Shown: positions 16,489 to 28,459, numbered from the stretch's first letter. The stretch is 64,000 nucleotides of DNA from Halogeometricum pallidum JCM 14848 (GCF_000337095.1 NZ_AOIV01000027.1:92516-156515), one strand, 5' to 3'. Notes: generated from the letters alone by a model not told the origin. Numbers and translations: made by a program.

Positions 16489-16500
16489 ATAATTATTACA
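16489..16500 (+). promoter_or_regulatory. TATA-like AT-rich element
   Basis: The run AATAATTATTACA is centred about 27 bp upstream of ATG 16522 and is the only AT-rich patch between the two genes. It supports a leaderless transcript starting at 16522. Confidence 0.5.
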
Positions 16501-16521
16501 TATTAGAAGTGAATGTTTAAT

Positions 16522-17148
16522 ATGTCTACATGGCTCGATCCGCGGGACGACGCCGCGTGGGGCGGCGTCGCGGACGAACCGGCCCGCCCGGATCCCGTCG
16601 CGCCGACGCTCGAACGGGCGCACGCGGTCACGCTCCCCTACCGCTTCTCGGAGACGCGGACGTACTACGAGACGCTCGCCGACCTCGAAATCGACGGGCG
16701 GGCGTACACCTCCGCCGAGGTGACTGTCGTTGGTGGCGTCACGCGCGACCGGACGCTCAAGCTGCACGTTCGGGGCTATCTCTGGCAGGAAGCCGGTCCG
16801 GCTCCGAACGCGTACCGGTTCCAATCGCAGGTCACCCGCGAGGCGTCCCCGACCGAGACGGTCCCGTTCGACACGTATCACACGTGGCACCGGAGCCAGC
16901 GCGGGACCGTCACGCACGACGGCGTCGTCGCCGACTTCGTCCCGGACGAGGGAACTGAAGCGACCGAGCGCGACCACCGGGCGTTCGGCGACCTGTTCGA
17001 ACCCCTCCGCATGGCTCTCGCCGAACTCGAACTCGTTCGGAACCCGCAGTTCGCGTCGTACGTGCTGAGAGAGACCGACCGGTGGGAAGCGTACGGCGCC
17101 GTGTTCCGCTGGCACGCTAACGCGTTCAGCCGGCGCGAAGCGCTCTAA
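16522..17148 (+). CDS. Unknown protein
   Basis: A 208-residue soluble protein that I do not recognise. It has no signal peptide, no transmembrane segment and no cysteines forming a motif. The middle (about 40-110) is strand-rich: AHAVTLPYRFSETRTYYETLADLEIDG, then AEVTVVGGVTRDRTLKLHVRGYLW. A later stretch FDTYHTWHRSQRGTVTHDGVVADFVPDE has clustered His and Trp. ATG 16522 is preferred over ATG 16513 from TATA spacing. It is followed by convergent moeA. Its own promoter shows it is probably expressed singly. Confidence 0.7.
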   Translation: MSTWLDPRDDAAWGGVADEPARPDPVAPTLERAHAVTLPYRFSETRTYYETLADLEIDGRAYTSAEVTVVGGVTRDRTLKLHVRGYLWQEAGPAPNAYRFQSQVTREASPTETVPFDTYHTWHRSQRGTVTHDGVVADFVPDEGTEATERDHRAFGDLFEPLRMALAELELVRNPQFASYVLRETDRWEAYGAVFRWHANAFSRREAL

Positions 17149-17168
17149 TCCGGCGTTCCCCCGCCCAC

Positions 17169-18401
17169 TCACTCCACGGCTTCGTACGGGACCACGGCGA
17201 CGCGTTCGCCGGCCGAGAGCGCTTCCCGGGTGAGGACGACGCCGTCGGCCAGCGCGATTCGCGTGCTCGACGCGACGCGCCCCGGCGCGAACCGCTCCTC
17301 GTACAGCGAGAGCGACGAGGCGGCGTGTCCGAGGGGGGTCGCCGTCGGCGGGTCCGTCGACCCCCCTTCCCCGTCCAACGTCACCGGAATCGCGTACTCC
17401 ACGCTCCCCGTCCCGTCTCCGTCACCCCCCGGCAGGGTCACCCGCGCGGCGGACGTCGCCCCGACCGTCGGCAGTCGGTCGCGTCCGACGAAGTACGGCC
17501 GGAGGACCAGCGTCGCCGCCGTATGGGCGGCGACGGGCTTGCCCGGCAGGGCGAAGACGGGCGTCTCTCCCACTACCGCCGCGGCGACCGGTCGGCCGGG
17601 TCTGAGCGCGACGCCGCGGAACGACATCTCGTGCGCCGCGAGGACCCCGACGACGTGGTCCGCGCGGCCGACGCTCGTGCCGCCCGTCGTCAGGACGGCG
17701 TCGTGCTCCGCCGCGGCGGCTTCTATCGCCTCGCGGACGGCCGTCTCCTCGTCGGGGACGGCGTCGAGAATCTCCGCGCGGTGGCCCCACCGACCGACGA
17801 GGCCGGCGAGCATCTCCGAGTCGCGGTCCGGTTGCCGCCCCTCGTGAATCTCCGTCCCGGTGGCGAGGATACCGACGGTCCGGGGTCGCTCGGCGGTCAC
17901 GGCGTCGACGCCCACGTCTCGGAGGAGCGCGGCGTGTCGCGGTTCGAAGGTCGCACCCGCCGAGAGCAGTCGCTCGCCGGCGGCGGCCGTCGCGCCCGCC
18001 GGGTAGACGTTCGTCTCGGGCGCGAGTGACGCCCCCGACAGTCGACCGTCCTCGACCGTCGCGTCCTCGCGCATCAACACCGCGTCGGCTTCCGGGGGAA
18101 GCGGCGCGCCGGTGGCGATTTCGACGGCCTCGCCCCGCCGTATCGTCGGCGGGTCGTCCTCGGGGAACACCCTGCCCACGACGGTCAGCGGGTAGTCGTC
18201 GTCGGCCGCGAAGGCGAACCCGTCCATCGTCGCCCGGTCGTGCGAGGGCACGTCGCGCCCGGCGGCGACCGGTTCGGCGAGCGTTCGGCCGGCGGCCGCG
18301 GCGAGTTCGACTCGCTCCGTCGGCGCGTCGGCCCGCGCGGCGCGTAGTTCGAGCAGTCGTTCGACGGCGGCCGACCGCCGAATCGGTTCGGAGTCGTTCA
18401 T
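17169..18401 (-). CDS. moeA: Molybdopterin molybdenumtransferase MoeA
   Basis: This 410-residue enzyme inserts molybdate into adenylated molybdopterin, making molybdenum cofactor. MoeA signatures in order are the N-terminal RDVPSHDRATMDGFAF (about 48-63), EIATGAPLPPEADAVLMRED (about 90-110), the MogA-like core with GILATGTEI and LTTGGTSVGRADHV (about 170-250), and LPGKPVAAHTAATLVLRP. The C-terminal domain IV (about 330-410) is present. Its position next to a molybdenum hydroxylase cluster and a molybdate importer shows a dedicated cofactor supply. The related archaeal paralogues for tungsten are hard to exclude. It is divergent from coxG. Confidence 0.92.
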   Translation of the reverse strand: MNDSEPIRRSAAVERLLELRAARADAPTERVELAAAAGRTLAEPVAAGRDVPSHDRATMDGFAFAADDDYPLTVVGRVFPEDDPPTIRRGEAVEIATGAPLPPEADAVLMREDATVEDGRLSGASLAPETNVYPAGATAAAGERLLSAGATFEPRHAALLRDVGVDAVTAERPRTVGILATGTEIHEGRQPDRDSEMLAGLVGRWGHRAEILDAVPDEETAVREAIEAAAAEHDAVLTTGGTSVGRADHVVGVLAAHEMSFRGVALRPGRPVAAAVVGETPVFALPGKPVAAHTAATLVLRPYFVGRDRLPTVGATSAARVTLPGGDGDGTGSVEYAIPVTLDGEGGSTDPPTATPLGHAASSLSLYEERFAPGRVASSTRIALADGVVLTREALSAGERVAVVPYEAVE

Positions 18402-18519
18402 CGCTCCCCGCGCGTCCGCCCGGACGCGACCCGTCCGGGAGGCCGTCGCTCGTTCGCGTCGCCGTCACGTCCCCGAGTTCGGGAGTCCATATGACCTTAT
18501 ATAATCATAAGGGCAAAGC

Positions 18520-18577
18520 ATTATAAATACACGCTCGAACCGTTTTCGTGGACTATGATGACACGCGCCAAGAGGTG
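18520..18577 (+). promoter_or_regulatory. TATA box and Shine-Dalgarno of the cox operon
   Basis: ATTATAAATA at 18520-18529 would start transcription near 18550, giving a leader of about 33 nt. GAGGTG at 18572-18577 sits five bases before the coxG ATG at 18583. An RBS of this quality is uncommon in haloarchaea. A second AT-rich motif (TTATATAATC, 18498-18507) lies upstream and could serve moeA on the other strand. Confidence 0.5.
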
Positions 18578-18582
18578 GCGGT

Positions 18583-19230
18583 ATGGAGTTTAGCGGGACG
18601 TTCGAACTCGAGGGTTCGTCCGTCGAGGAGGTGTGGCTCGCTCTCTCGGATCCTGTCTTGGTCGAACAGTCGCTCCCCGGATGTCAGTTCTTGGTCGAAG
18701 TCGACGACCCGGACCCCGACTTCGACGCCCTGCGCGAGGAGACGGCCGACCGGGAGGTCGAACTGACCGGCGACCCGGAGGTCATCGCCGAACGGGCGTT
18801 CGAGGAGGAGAACCACTACGCCGCCCTCATGCAGATAAGCGTCGGACCGGTGAACCCGACGTTCGAGACGGTGGTCACCATCGACGACCGGGACTATCCG
18901 AAGATGTCCGCCGTCGGCGAGGGCTCCTCCAGTAACAGTTCCTTCGAGATGTCCTCCGGGATGACGCTCTCGGAGACGGACGGCGGCACCGCCGTCGACT
19001 GGGAGACGGAAGCCGACGTGTTCGGCAAGGTGGCGCAGATGGGTCAGCGCGTCGTCAACCCCGTGGCCAACCGCGTCGTCAAGCGGTTCTTCTCGTCGGT
19101 GGAGGATAAACTGGACGAACAGCGACTGTCCGACGCCGACGTCGAAGGCGACGGGGCGGAATCGGGCGGAACGGAGAGCGACCGCGGACTCGTCGACCGA
19201 GTGCTCGGTCGGTCGAACGACTCAGACTAG
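18583..19230 (+). CDS. coxG: CoxG-family SRPBCC protein
   Basis: This 215-residue protein has a START/SRPBCC-type domain (about 1-150) starting [18 protein letters not shown], with the family [11 protein letters not shown] segment and the C-terminal helix [26 protein letters not shown] (about 147-172). CoxG anchors CO dehydrogenase to the membrane in Oligotropha; homologues occur with many molybdenum hydroxylases. An acidic tail of about 40 residues follows the domain ([15 protein letters not shown]). It is the first gene of the operon, two bases ahead of coxS. Confidence 0.9.
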   Translation: MEFSGTFELEGSSVEEVWLALSDPVLVEQSLPGCQFLVEVDDPDPDFDALREETADREVELTGDPEVIAERAFEEENHYAALMQISVGPVNPTFETVVTIDDRDYPKMSAVGEGSSSNSSFEMSSGMTLSETDGGTAVDWETEADVFGKVAQMGQRVVNPVANRVVKRFFSSVEDKLDEQRLSDADVEGDGAESGGTESDRGLVDRVLGRSNDSD

Positions 19231-19232
19231 TC

Positions 19233-19831
19233 ATGGCAGAACACGACATCACGCTGACGGTAAACGGGACAGAACACGAACTCGAAGTCGAGTCTCGGAC
19301 GCTACTCGTCCACGCCCTGCGGGACGAACTGGGCTACACCGGGACGAACGTCGGGTGCGAGACCAGCACGTGCGGCGCGTGCACGGTCCACCTCGACGGC
19401 GACGCGGTCAAATCCTGCACGCTCTTGGCCGTCCAGGCCGACGGCGCGACGGTCGACACGGTGGAGGGCCTCGCGGACCACGGCGAGTTCCACCCCATCC
19501 AGACCGGCTTCCAGGAGGAGCACGGCCTCCAGTGCGGCTACTGCACGCCGGGGATGATGATGACCGCGACGGACCTCCTCGAAGAGAATCCCGACCCCTC
19601 CCGGGAGGAGATTCGGGAGGGCCTCGAAGGCAACCTCTGTCGCTGTACGGGCTATCAAAACATCGTCAACGCCGTCGAGAACGCCGCCGAGACGATGGGT
19701 TCTGGCGCCGTCGCCGACGGCGGTTCCGTCGAAGAACTGGCGGGTGGTGACGCGTGCGCCTCCGACCCGAACGCCGGCGCGGAGACGACCGACCGCTGCG
19801 AAGTGCGCTGGCCCGACGAGGGTGAGAGCGA

Positions 19832-19835
<4 letters not shown>
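19233..19835 (+). CDS. coxS: Molybdenum hydroxylase small subunit, two [2Fe-2S] clusters
   Basis: This 200-residue electron-transfer subunit has a plant-ferredoxin cluster motif ([16 protein letters not shown] with a fourth Cys in KSCTLL; about 45-70) and a second helical domain with [11 protein letters not shown] and [11 protein letters not shown] (about 98-145). Electrons pass from the molybdenum site to the FAD subunit through these. The last 50 residues ([10 protein letters not shown] onward) extend beyond the usual 155-165-residue subunit and contain two extra cysteines (DACASD, DRCEVRW) whose role is unknown. Overlaps coxL by four bases. Confidence 0.95.
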
Positions 19836-22302
<2,467 letters not shown>

Positions 22303-22303
<1 letters not shown>

Positions 22304-23193
22304 TGTTCCCCGACGAGTTCGACTACCACGAGGCGGAGTCGGTGTCCGAGGCGGTCGACCTGCTCGAAGCGCACGCAATGGAGGAGACGGAACTGCTGGC
22401 GGGCGGGCACAGCCTGCTCCCGGCGATGAAGACGGGGCTGTCAAGCCCCGACGTGCTCATCGACATCAGCGGCGTCGACGAACTCCGCGGCGTCTCCGTC
22501 GACGGAGATACCCTCTCCGTCGGCGCGATGACGCGCTACAGCGAGGTGCTCGACGACGACGCTGCGCACGAACACGCGCCGGCGCTGACCGCCGCCATCG
22601 AGCAACTCGGGGACCGGCAGGTCCGCAACCGCGGCACCGTCGGCGGCAACCTCTCGCACGCCGACCCGGCGTCGGACCTGCCGGGGCCGGCGCTCGTCTC
22701 GGACGCGACGCTCGTCGTCCACGGCCCGGACGGCGAACGCTCCGTGCCCGCCGAGGAGTTCTTCTTCGGCATGTACGCGACGGACATCGGTCCGAGCGAA
22801 CTGCTGGTGCGCGTGGAACTGCCGTCGGCGGACGGCGCCGTCGGGACGTACGCGAAGAAGCCGAGTCCGGCGTCGGGCTACCCGATGGTCGGCGTCTCGG
22901 CGCTCGTCGCGACGGACGGCGACGCCGTCTCCTCGGTTCGCGTCGCCGCCAACGGCGTGATGGACCACGGCGTCCGACTCGAACCGGTCGAGGACGCCCT
23001 GACGGGCGAAACGCTCGGCGACGACGCCATCGAGGCGGCCGCGAGCTACGCCGCGGACGACTTGGACGAGGCGATGATGATGGACGACCTGCAGGCCTCG
23101 GCGGCGTTCCGCGCCCAACTGCTGGAGGTGTACACGAAGCGGGCGCTTCAGGACGCGAGCGAACGCGTCTCGGCGTCCGCCGCGGCCGACTGA
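22303..23193 (+). CDS. coxM: Molybdenum hydroxylase medium subunit, FAD-binding
   Basis: This 296-residue FAD subunit passes electrons from the iron-sulfur clusters to the acceptor. The two flavin-binding loops are AGGHSLLPAMK (about 30-42) and the GTVGGNLSHADPASDLP stretch (about 107-123), as in CoxM of CO dehydrogenase. The C-terminal CO-DH flavin domain begins near YAKKPSPASGYPMVGVSAL. No iron-sulfur motif like that of 4-hydroxybenzoyl-CoA reductase is inserted. Its start overlaps the coxL stop by one base. Confidence 0.95.
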
Positions 23194-23376
23194 ACGGACG
23201 GGCCGAACCGACGCGGGCGGGACGGGGACTCTCGCGTCCTTCCCGCGGCCGCCGCGGCGACCCGCCTCCCGCGAGAAGCGTCGCCGCGGACACGCGGTCC
23301 GGCGCCGGCGCGGAGCACAGGACGAGCGACGAAGCCACTATGACGCCACGACTATGACCACCGACGAACCGACGAG

Positions 23377-24411
23377 ATGACGGACCGACCGACGACGGCG
23401 TTCGCCGACGTGACCGACGAGGAGATACGCGCGGCGTTCGAGGCGGAGGACTACGTCGCCGAGGACGACATCGTCACGACGGTGCTGTTGGCGCTCCGCC
23501 TCGGAAAACCCCTCTTAGTCGAGGGCGAACCCGGCGCGGGGAAGACGGAACTCGCCAAGGTGCTGGCCGCGCGCTTCGGCTCCGAACTCGTCAGACTCCA
23601 GTGCTACGAGGGGTTGACGGCCGAGCACGCCCTCTACGAGTGGAACTACGCGAAGCAGTTGCTCGCGGTTCAGGCCGGCGGCGCCGGTCCGGGCGGCGAG
23701 GGCGCCGACGCGACGGGCGCCGGCCTCGATACCGACGCGGGCGGCGGCGCGTCCGTCTTCACCGAGGAGTACCTGCTCGAACGCCCCCTGCTGCGGGCGC
23801 TCCGCTCCGACGCAGACCGCCCCCCGGTGCTCCTCGTCGACGAGATAGACCGCGCGGACGACGAGTTCGAGGCGCTCCTCTTGGAGGTGCTGTCGGACTT
23901 TCAGGTGTCGGTGCCGGAACTCGGCACCGTCGGGGCCGACCGTCCGCCCGTCGTCGTCGTCACCTCGAACCGCACCCGAGCGCTGAGCGACGCGCTCAAG
24001 CGGCGCTGTCTGTACCTGCACGTCGCGCCGCCGTCGTTCGAGAAGGAGACGGCCATCCTCGAGCGGAAGGTGCCCGAACTGGACGGACTGGTGGCGACCG
24101 AACTCGCGGCGATGGTCGCGCGACTCCGCGAGGAACCGCTCCGGAAGCCGCCGGGCGCGGCCGAGACCATCGACTGGGCGCGGGCCGTCGCCGCCCTCCG
24201 AGACGGGGCGAGCGACGCCGGCGCCGCCGGTGACGGTGCCGGTGCCGAGGCCGAAGACGCCGATATCGACGGCGACAGTGAACTGACGCCCGAGACGGTC
24301 CGAAACACGCTCGGCTGTCTGCTGAAGGAGGTCGAAGACGTCGAACGGGTGGACGACCGCCTGTTGGACGAACTGCTGGCGGCCGCCGAGCGAGCGAGGT
24401 CCGAAGCGTGA
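23377..24411 (+). CDS. coxD: CoxD-like MoxR-family AAA+ ATPase
   Basis: This 344-residue AAA+ ATPase has Walker A GEPGAGKTELAKVLA (about 48-62), Walker B VLLVDEIDRADDE (about 149-161), sensor 1 VVVVTSNRTRALSDALKRRC, and the C-terminal lid region from about 225. In Oligotropha CoxD helps mature the metal site of CO dehydrogenase; relatives serve as maturation chaperones for other molybdenum enzymes. A Gly/Ala/Asp-rich insert (about 98-120) and another near 285 are longer than in bacterial CoxD. It is separated from coxM by 183 bp and overlaps the next gene by four bases. Confidence 0.9.
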   Translation: MTDRPTTAFADVTDEEIRAAFEAEDYVAEDDIVTTVLLALRLGKPLLVEGEPGAGKTELAKVLAARFGSELVRLQCYEGLTAEHALYEWNYAKQLLAVQAGGAGPGGEGADATGAGLDTDAGGGASVFTEEYLLERPLLRALRSDADRPPVLLVDEIDRADDEFEALLLEVLSDFQVSVPELGTVGADRPPVVVVTSNRTRALSDALKRRCLYLHVAPPSFEKETAILERKVPELDGLVATELAAMVARLREEPLRKPPGAAETIDWARAVAALRDGASDAGAAGDGAGAEAEDADIDGDSELTPETVRNTLGCLLKEVEDVERVDDRLLDELLAAAERARSEA

Positions 24412-25802
24412 CCCGACCCGACGGCGGTTCCGACGCGGGGACGCGACTCGAGGCGGCGGTAGCCGACCACCTCCGGGCCGAACTCGTCCGGTTCGTCAGG
24501 GCGCTCCGACGGGCGGGGGCCGCCGTCCCGGCGAACGCGGCGACGACGGCCGGTCGCTCGCTGGCGGCCGTCGGCTTCGGTGACCGCGACCGCATCCGCG
24601 CGGCGCTCCGAGCCGCCCTCCTCACCGACCGCGCGGACTTCGAGACGTTCGACCGCCTGTTCGAGGAGTTCTGGCGGCGGCTCGCCGCCGGCCCCGCCGA
24701 CGGCTCCTCTCCGCTCGACGACGTTGAGGGAGCGCTCGCGCCGTTCGCCGACTCGGCCGACGAGACGGGAGACGCGGACGGAAGCGAGGCGGACGACGAC
24801 GGCGACGAGGCGGGCGGCGACCCCGCCCGCTCGCTGACCGAGTCGTTCGCCGCGGCGGTCACCGACGAGAGCCCCGACGCCGACGAGGAGGAGGCGACGG
24901 CGGCGCGGTACAGCCCCACCGGCGCGGCCGAGTCTGTCGGCGGCGGCTTCCCCCTCGACTCCGCCGACTTCGACGACGCGTTCGCCTCGCTGACGCGCGC
25001 GTTAGCCGACGTGCGGGGGCGGCGCTTCGGACCCGGCGACGACGACCCGGACGTCCGCCGCGCGCTCAGAACGAGCGTCGCTACCGGCGGTGCCGTCCTC
25101 TCGGTGCCGCGACGGGAGCGACGCCGGACGGCCGTCAGAGCGCTCCTCTTAGTCGACGTGAGCCGGTCCGTGCTGGACGCCGTCGACCGGGGGTTCCTGC
25201 TCGACTTCCTGCGCCGCGCCCGCGAGGAGTGGCGCGACAGCCGAGTGTTCTTCTTCGACGAGGACGTACGCGAGGTGACCGACGCGGTGGACGCCCCCAC
25301 CGCCTCGGCGGCGATGGACGCCCTCGACGCGGCGGAGGCGGCGTGGGGCGGCGGCACGCGCATCGGTCACTCGCTCTCGCGTCTGCGCGAGACGGCCCCC
25401 GAGTCCGTCGACCGTCACACGGTCGTCTTCGTCGTCAGCGACGGACTGGAGATGGGCGACGTGGCGGGCCTCGAACGCGAACTGTCGTGGCTGCGACGGC
25501 GCGCCGACCGGGTGCTGTGGCTGAATCCGCTGGCGACGGCGGCGGCGTACGAACCGACCGCTCGGGGGATGGCCGCCGCCCTCCCCTTCGTCGACGGCCT
25601 GTTCGCGTTCGCCGACGAACGCGACGTCCGCGAGATGGCGCGGCAACTGCGCCGGCAGGGGGCGGGCGGCCGCGTCGGCTACGAGTTCGACGCGAGGCGG
25701 GCGGAACCGGCGAAGGCGGAGCGGACGGAGACAGAGCGGACGGAGACGGACCGACGAACGACCGCGCGGCCGACGCGCGGAACGAGGACGAACGACCAAT
25801 GA
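24408..25802 (+). CDS. coxE: CoxE-like von Willebrand factor A domain protein
   Basis: This 464-residue protein pairs with the AAA+ ATPase. The N-terminal half is helical and acidic with a low-complexity segment (about 115-170). The VWA domain lies in about 245-430, with a MIDAS-like LLLVDVSRSVLDAV where the DxSxS motif reads DVSRS, and later GGGTRIGHSLSRL and VVFVVSDGLEMGD. This architecture (DUF/CoxE plus VWA) is the usual MoxR partner. A Lys/Arg/Glu/Thr-rich tail (about 440-464) ends the protein. It starts with GTG at 24408 overlapping the coxD stop, and overlaps the next gene by four bases. Confidence 0.88.
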   Translation: MTRPDGGSDAGTRLEAAVADHLRAELVRFVRALRRAGAAVPANAATTAGRSLAAVGFGDRDRIRAALRAALLTDRADFETFDRLFEEFWRRLAAGPADGSSPLDDVEGALAPFADSADETGDADGSEADDDGDEAGGDPARSLTESFAAAVTDESPDADEEEATAARYSPTGAAESVGGGFPLDSADFDDAFASLTRALADVRGRRFGPGDDDPDVRRALRTSVATGGAVLSVPRRERRRTAVRALLLVDVSRSVLDAVDRGFLLDFLRRAREEWRDSRVFFFDEDVREVTDAVDAPTASAAMDALDAAEAAWGGGTRIGHSLSRLRETAPESVDRHTVVFVVSDGLEMGDVAGLERELSWLRRRADRVLWLNPLATAAAYEPTARGMAAALPFVDGLFAFADERDVREMARQLRRQGAGGRVGYEFDARRAEPAKAERTETERTETDRRTTARPTRGTRTNDQ

Positions 25803-26989
25803 GCACGACCGACTGGAGCCTCCCCGAGACCGACGTTTTCGACCAGATACGCGCAGCGCTCGACGACGACGCGGACGCCGTCCTGGCGACCGTAATCGAC
25901 GTGGAAGGGAGCGCCTACCGCAGACCGGGCGCGAAGATGATACTCAGACCGGACGGTAGCGGCGCGGGCAGCATCACCGCCGGCTGTCTGGAGGACGAGG
26001 TGCGCGCCCTCGCGGCGGAGGTGCTGGCCGACGGCGACCCGCGCGTGGAGACGTGGGACCTCACCGGCGAGGACGACGTGTGGGGCCTCGGCGTCGGCTG
26101 TAACGGCGTGATAACCGTCCTGTTGGAACCGCTTGGAGACAGCTACCGACCGGTCGTCGAGGCCCGGACGGACGGCGCACCCATCGGCGTCGCCACCGTC
26201 GTCGGCGACGAGAGCGGGGCGGACCGCGCGCTCGGGTCCCGCGCGTACTACGACGGGAACGACTTCTCCGCGGGGGCCGCCGACGGCGCCCTCTCGGACG
26301 CCCTTGCGGAACTCGAACCCGCGATGGCGACGCTGTACGAGAGCGGGAAGGCCGAGACGGTCGCCGTCGAGACGGACGGCGGGACCGTCGAGGTGTTCCT
26401 CGAAGGCGTCCGTCCGCCGCCGGAACTCGTCGTCTTCGGGTCCGGCCCGGACGTCGCGCCCGTCGTGGAGTTGGCGAAACTCGTCGACTTCCGCGTGACC
26501 GTCGCCTCCTTCCGCGGCGGGAAGGCGGGCGCCGAGCGGTTCCCCCGCGCCGACGAGGTGGTGTCGTCCTCGCCCGCAGACGTGAGCGACCTGCGCGAGT
26601 GGGACGGGGACACCTACGCCGTCGTGATGACGCACAACTTCCTCGACGATCGAATCGCGCTCGAAGAACTGCTGGAGACGCCCGTGCCGTACGTCGGCCT
26701 GATGGGCCCGCACGACCGCTTCGAGGAGATGCGCGAGGACATGGCCGACGACGGCCGGACGCTCACCGAGGACGAACGCGAGCGGATATACACCCCCATC
26801 GGGCTGAGTCTCGGCGGCGACTCGCCGTACCAAATCGGGTACAGCATCGTCGCCGAACTGCTGGCCGTCGCGAACGACCGGACGCCGAAGCATCTCAGCC
26901 GGCGCGCCGGTCCCATTCACGACCGGGTGGACGTGGATGCGAACGCGGACACGGACGCAAACGCGGACGCTGACGCGTCGACGGAGTGA
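25799..26989 (+). CDS. XdhC/CoxF-family maturation protein
   Basis: This 396-residue protein belongs to the XdhC/CoxF/CoxI family that sulfurates or inserts the molybdenum cofactor. The N-terminal XdhC/CoxI domain (about 10-75) contains DVEGSAYRRPGAKMI and the Cys-bearing SITAGCLEDEVR. Further on, ELVVFGSGPDVAPVVELAKLVDFRVTVASF (about 210-240) begins a Rossmann domain, and the MTHNFLDDRIALEELLETPVPYVGLMGP loop (about 278-305) is typical. The start is ATG 25799 overlapping the coxE stop; the frame stays open far upstream but without support. The last 25 residues are a repeated Asp/Asn/Ala tail. Confidence 0.92.
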   Translation: MSTTDWSLPETDVFDQIRAALDDDADAVLATVIDVEGSAYRRPGAKMILRPDGSGAGSITAGCLEDEVRALAAEVLADGDPRVETWDLTGEDDVWGLGVGCNGVITVLLEPLGDSYRPVVEARTDGAPIGVATVVGDESGADRALGSRAYYDGNDFSAGAADGALSDALAELEPAMATLYESGKAETVAVETDGGTVEVFLEGVRPPPELVVFGSGPDVAPVVELAKLVDFRVTVASFRGGKAGAERFPRADEVVSSSPADVSDLREWDGDTYAVVMTHNFLDDRIALEELLETPVPYVGLMGPHDRFEEMREDMADDGRTLTEDERERIYTPIGLSLGGDSPYQIGYSIVAELLAVANDRTPKHLSRRAGPIHDRVDVDANADTDANADADASTE

Positions 26990-26998
26990 GTCCCGTCC

Positions 26999-27424
26999 TC
27001 AGGGCTCGGCGGTGAACACCTTCGCCTCGCCGCCCTCGGTGAGGCCCATCTCGACGGACGTGTCGAGGTGGTTCTGACTGGAGTGACCTTCGAGCATCCC
27101 GTACAGGTGCGCGTACAGTTCCGGGCGGCAGTAGGCCACCTTGACGCCGGCGTCGTCGCCGCGGGCGTACACCTCGTCCACGAGGGCGTCGAACGACGTG
27201 CCCGCCGGGACGGTGAAGCGCACGGGCGCGCGGAGCGTTCGCACGAGTTCGAGCGTTCGGCGCGCCTTCTCGACGTTCTTCTCGGCGGCGCGTTCGACGG
27301 CGCTCACGTTCGCGTCCGTCGTCCCCAACTGCTCGGCCACCTCCTTCTGCGTGCGGCCCTTCTCCCGGAGTTCGAGCACCTCTCGCTGGCGGTCGGTCAG
27401 TATCGTCGCCTCGGTCGCCACCAT
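26999..27424 (-). CDS. Tfx-family DNA-binding protein
   Basis: This 141-residue regulator has an N-terminal helix-turn-helix LTDRQREVLELREKGRTQKEVAEQLGTTDANVSAVERAAEKNVEKARRT (about 9-57) and a Tfx C-terminal domain (FTVPAGTSFDALVDEVYARGDDAGV, about 73-97). Tfx of Methanothermobacter binds the promoter of the molybdenum formylmethanofuran dehydrogenase operon and is thought to be molybdenum-responsive. Here it lies between a molybdenum hydroxylase operon and a molybdate importer, divergent from the latter, which fits that role. An inverted repeat lies directly before its start. Confidence 0.92.
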   Translation of the reverse strand: MVATEATILTDRQREVLELREKGRTQKEVAEQLGTTDANVSAVERAAEKNVEKARRTLELVRTLRAPVRFTVPAGTSFDALVDEVYARGDDAGVKVAYCRPELYAHLYGMLEGHSSQNHLDTSVEMGLTEGGEAKVFTAEP

Positions 27425-27429
27425 GGAAA

Positions 27430-27449
27430 CTCAAACAGAACCGTTTGAG
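27430..27449. promoter_or_regulatory. CTCAAAC-N6-GTTTGAG inverted repeat between tfx and the importer genes
   Basis: A perfect 7-bp inverted repeat starts six bases before the tfx ATG and 36 bp before the wtpA start. A third TTTGAG half-site lies at 27477-27482. It is well placed as a Tfx operator controlling both directions, by inference. Confidence 0.5.
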
Positions 27450-27484
27450 ATAGCCTTATTGGTCGAACGACTCTCTTTGAGTCC

Positions 27485-28459
27485 ATGCCTGACGCTGACT
27501 CGTCGGTCCGCCGTCGCGCCGTCCTCGCGGGCGCGGCGACGGCGATGAGCGGCCTCGCCGGTTGTACTCGTGTCCTCGGTTACACCGGCGAGGGAACGAG
27601 CGGTGCCGGCGATGAGGACGCGGCGGCCGGCGGGGCGGGCGGCGGCGGGTCGGAAGCGGTGTCGATGCTCGCGGCCGGGAGTCTGAACAACGCCCTTGAG
27701 AACGGACTCAAGCCCGCCGTCGACGCGACGGTGGAGGTGGAAGCGCACGGCTCCGCCCGCGTCGCACGCCTCGTCGCCGACGGACAGAAGGACCCCGATA
27801 TCGTCTCCGTCGCGGACGTGGCGCTGTTCGACTCGCCGCTCCGTCCCGACTGGTACACCGAGTTCGCCACGAACTCCGTCGTCGTCGCCTACAACGCCGA
27901 CACCGAAGGGGGCCGACGCGTCGCTGACGCCGGCACCGAGGGCTGGTACCGGCCGCTTCTCGCCGGGGCGGTGTCGCTCGGCCGGACCGACCCGGACCTC
28001 GACCCCCTCGGCTACCGGACACTGTTCGCCCTCGAACTCGCCACCGACCACTACGGCACCGAGGAGAACCTCCGGGAGGCGATTCCCCGGACGGACCAGA
28101 TATACCCGGAGACGCAACTCGTCAGCCAGTTCGAGACGGGGGCGATAGACGCCGCGTTCACGTACCGAAACATGGCCGTCGAACGCGGCTACGACTACGT
28201 CGAACTCCCGCCCGCGGTGGACCTGAGCGACCCCGCGCGCGCCGAGGCGTACGCGACGGCCGACTACGAACTGCCGACCGGCAAGGTGGTCGAAGGGGGA
28301 CTCATCAGCTACGGGTCGACGCTCCGGCACCACTCGCCCGCGACCCGAGCGGTGTTCGACGCGCACGTCTCCGGCGACTACCTGACCGATTTCGGGTTCG
28401 TTATCCCCGACGAGTACCCGCGGTACACCGGAGATGTTCCCGACGCCGTCGCGGATTGA
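27485..28459 (+). CDS. wtpA: Molybdate/tungstate ABC transporter substrate-binding lipoprotein (WtpA type)
   Basis: This 324-residue protein is a Tat-exported lipoprotein: SVRRRAVLAGAATAMSGLAGC ends in lipobox LAGC, followed by a Gly/Ala/Asp linker to about residue 58. The binding domain starts VSMLAAGSLNNALENGLKP and has the DPDIVSVADVALFDSPL and TDPDLDPLGYRT segments of WtpA-like oxyanion binders. Whether it prefers molybdate or tungstate cannot be read from the sequence, though the local molybdenum context suggests molybdate. The permease gene overlaps it by 26 bases. Confidence 0.87.
   Translation: MPDADSSVRRRAVLAGAATAMSGLAGCTRVLGYTGEGTSGAGDEDAAAGGAGGGGSEAVSMLAAGSLNNALENGLKPAVDATVEVEAHGSARVARLVADGQKDPDIVSVADVALFDSPLRPDWYTEFATNSVVVAYNADTEGGRRVADAGTEGWYRPLLAGAVSLGRTDPDLDPLGYRTLFALELATDHYGTEENLREAIPRTDQIYPETQLVSQFETGAIDAAFTYRNMAVERGYDYVELPPAVDLSDPARAEAYATADYELPTGKVVEGGLISYGSTLRHHSPATRAVFDAHVSGDYLTDFGFVIPDEYPRYTGDVPDAVAD

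Noticed and set aside
25229-25798. Upstream extension of the xdhC frame
   Set aside because: It overlaps the VWA gene in another frame and is Arg-rich; ATG 25799 matches the operon spacing.
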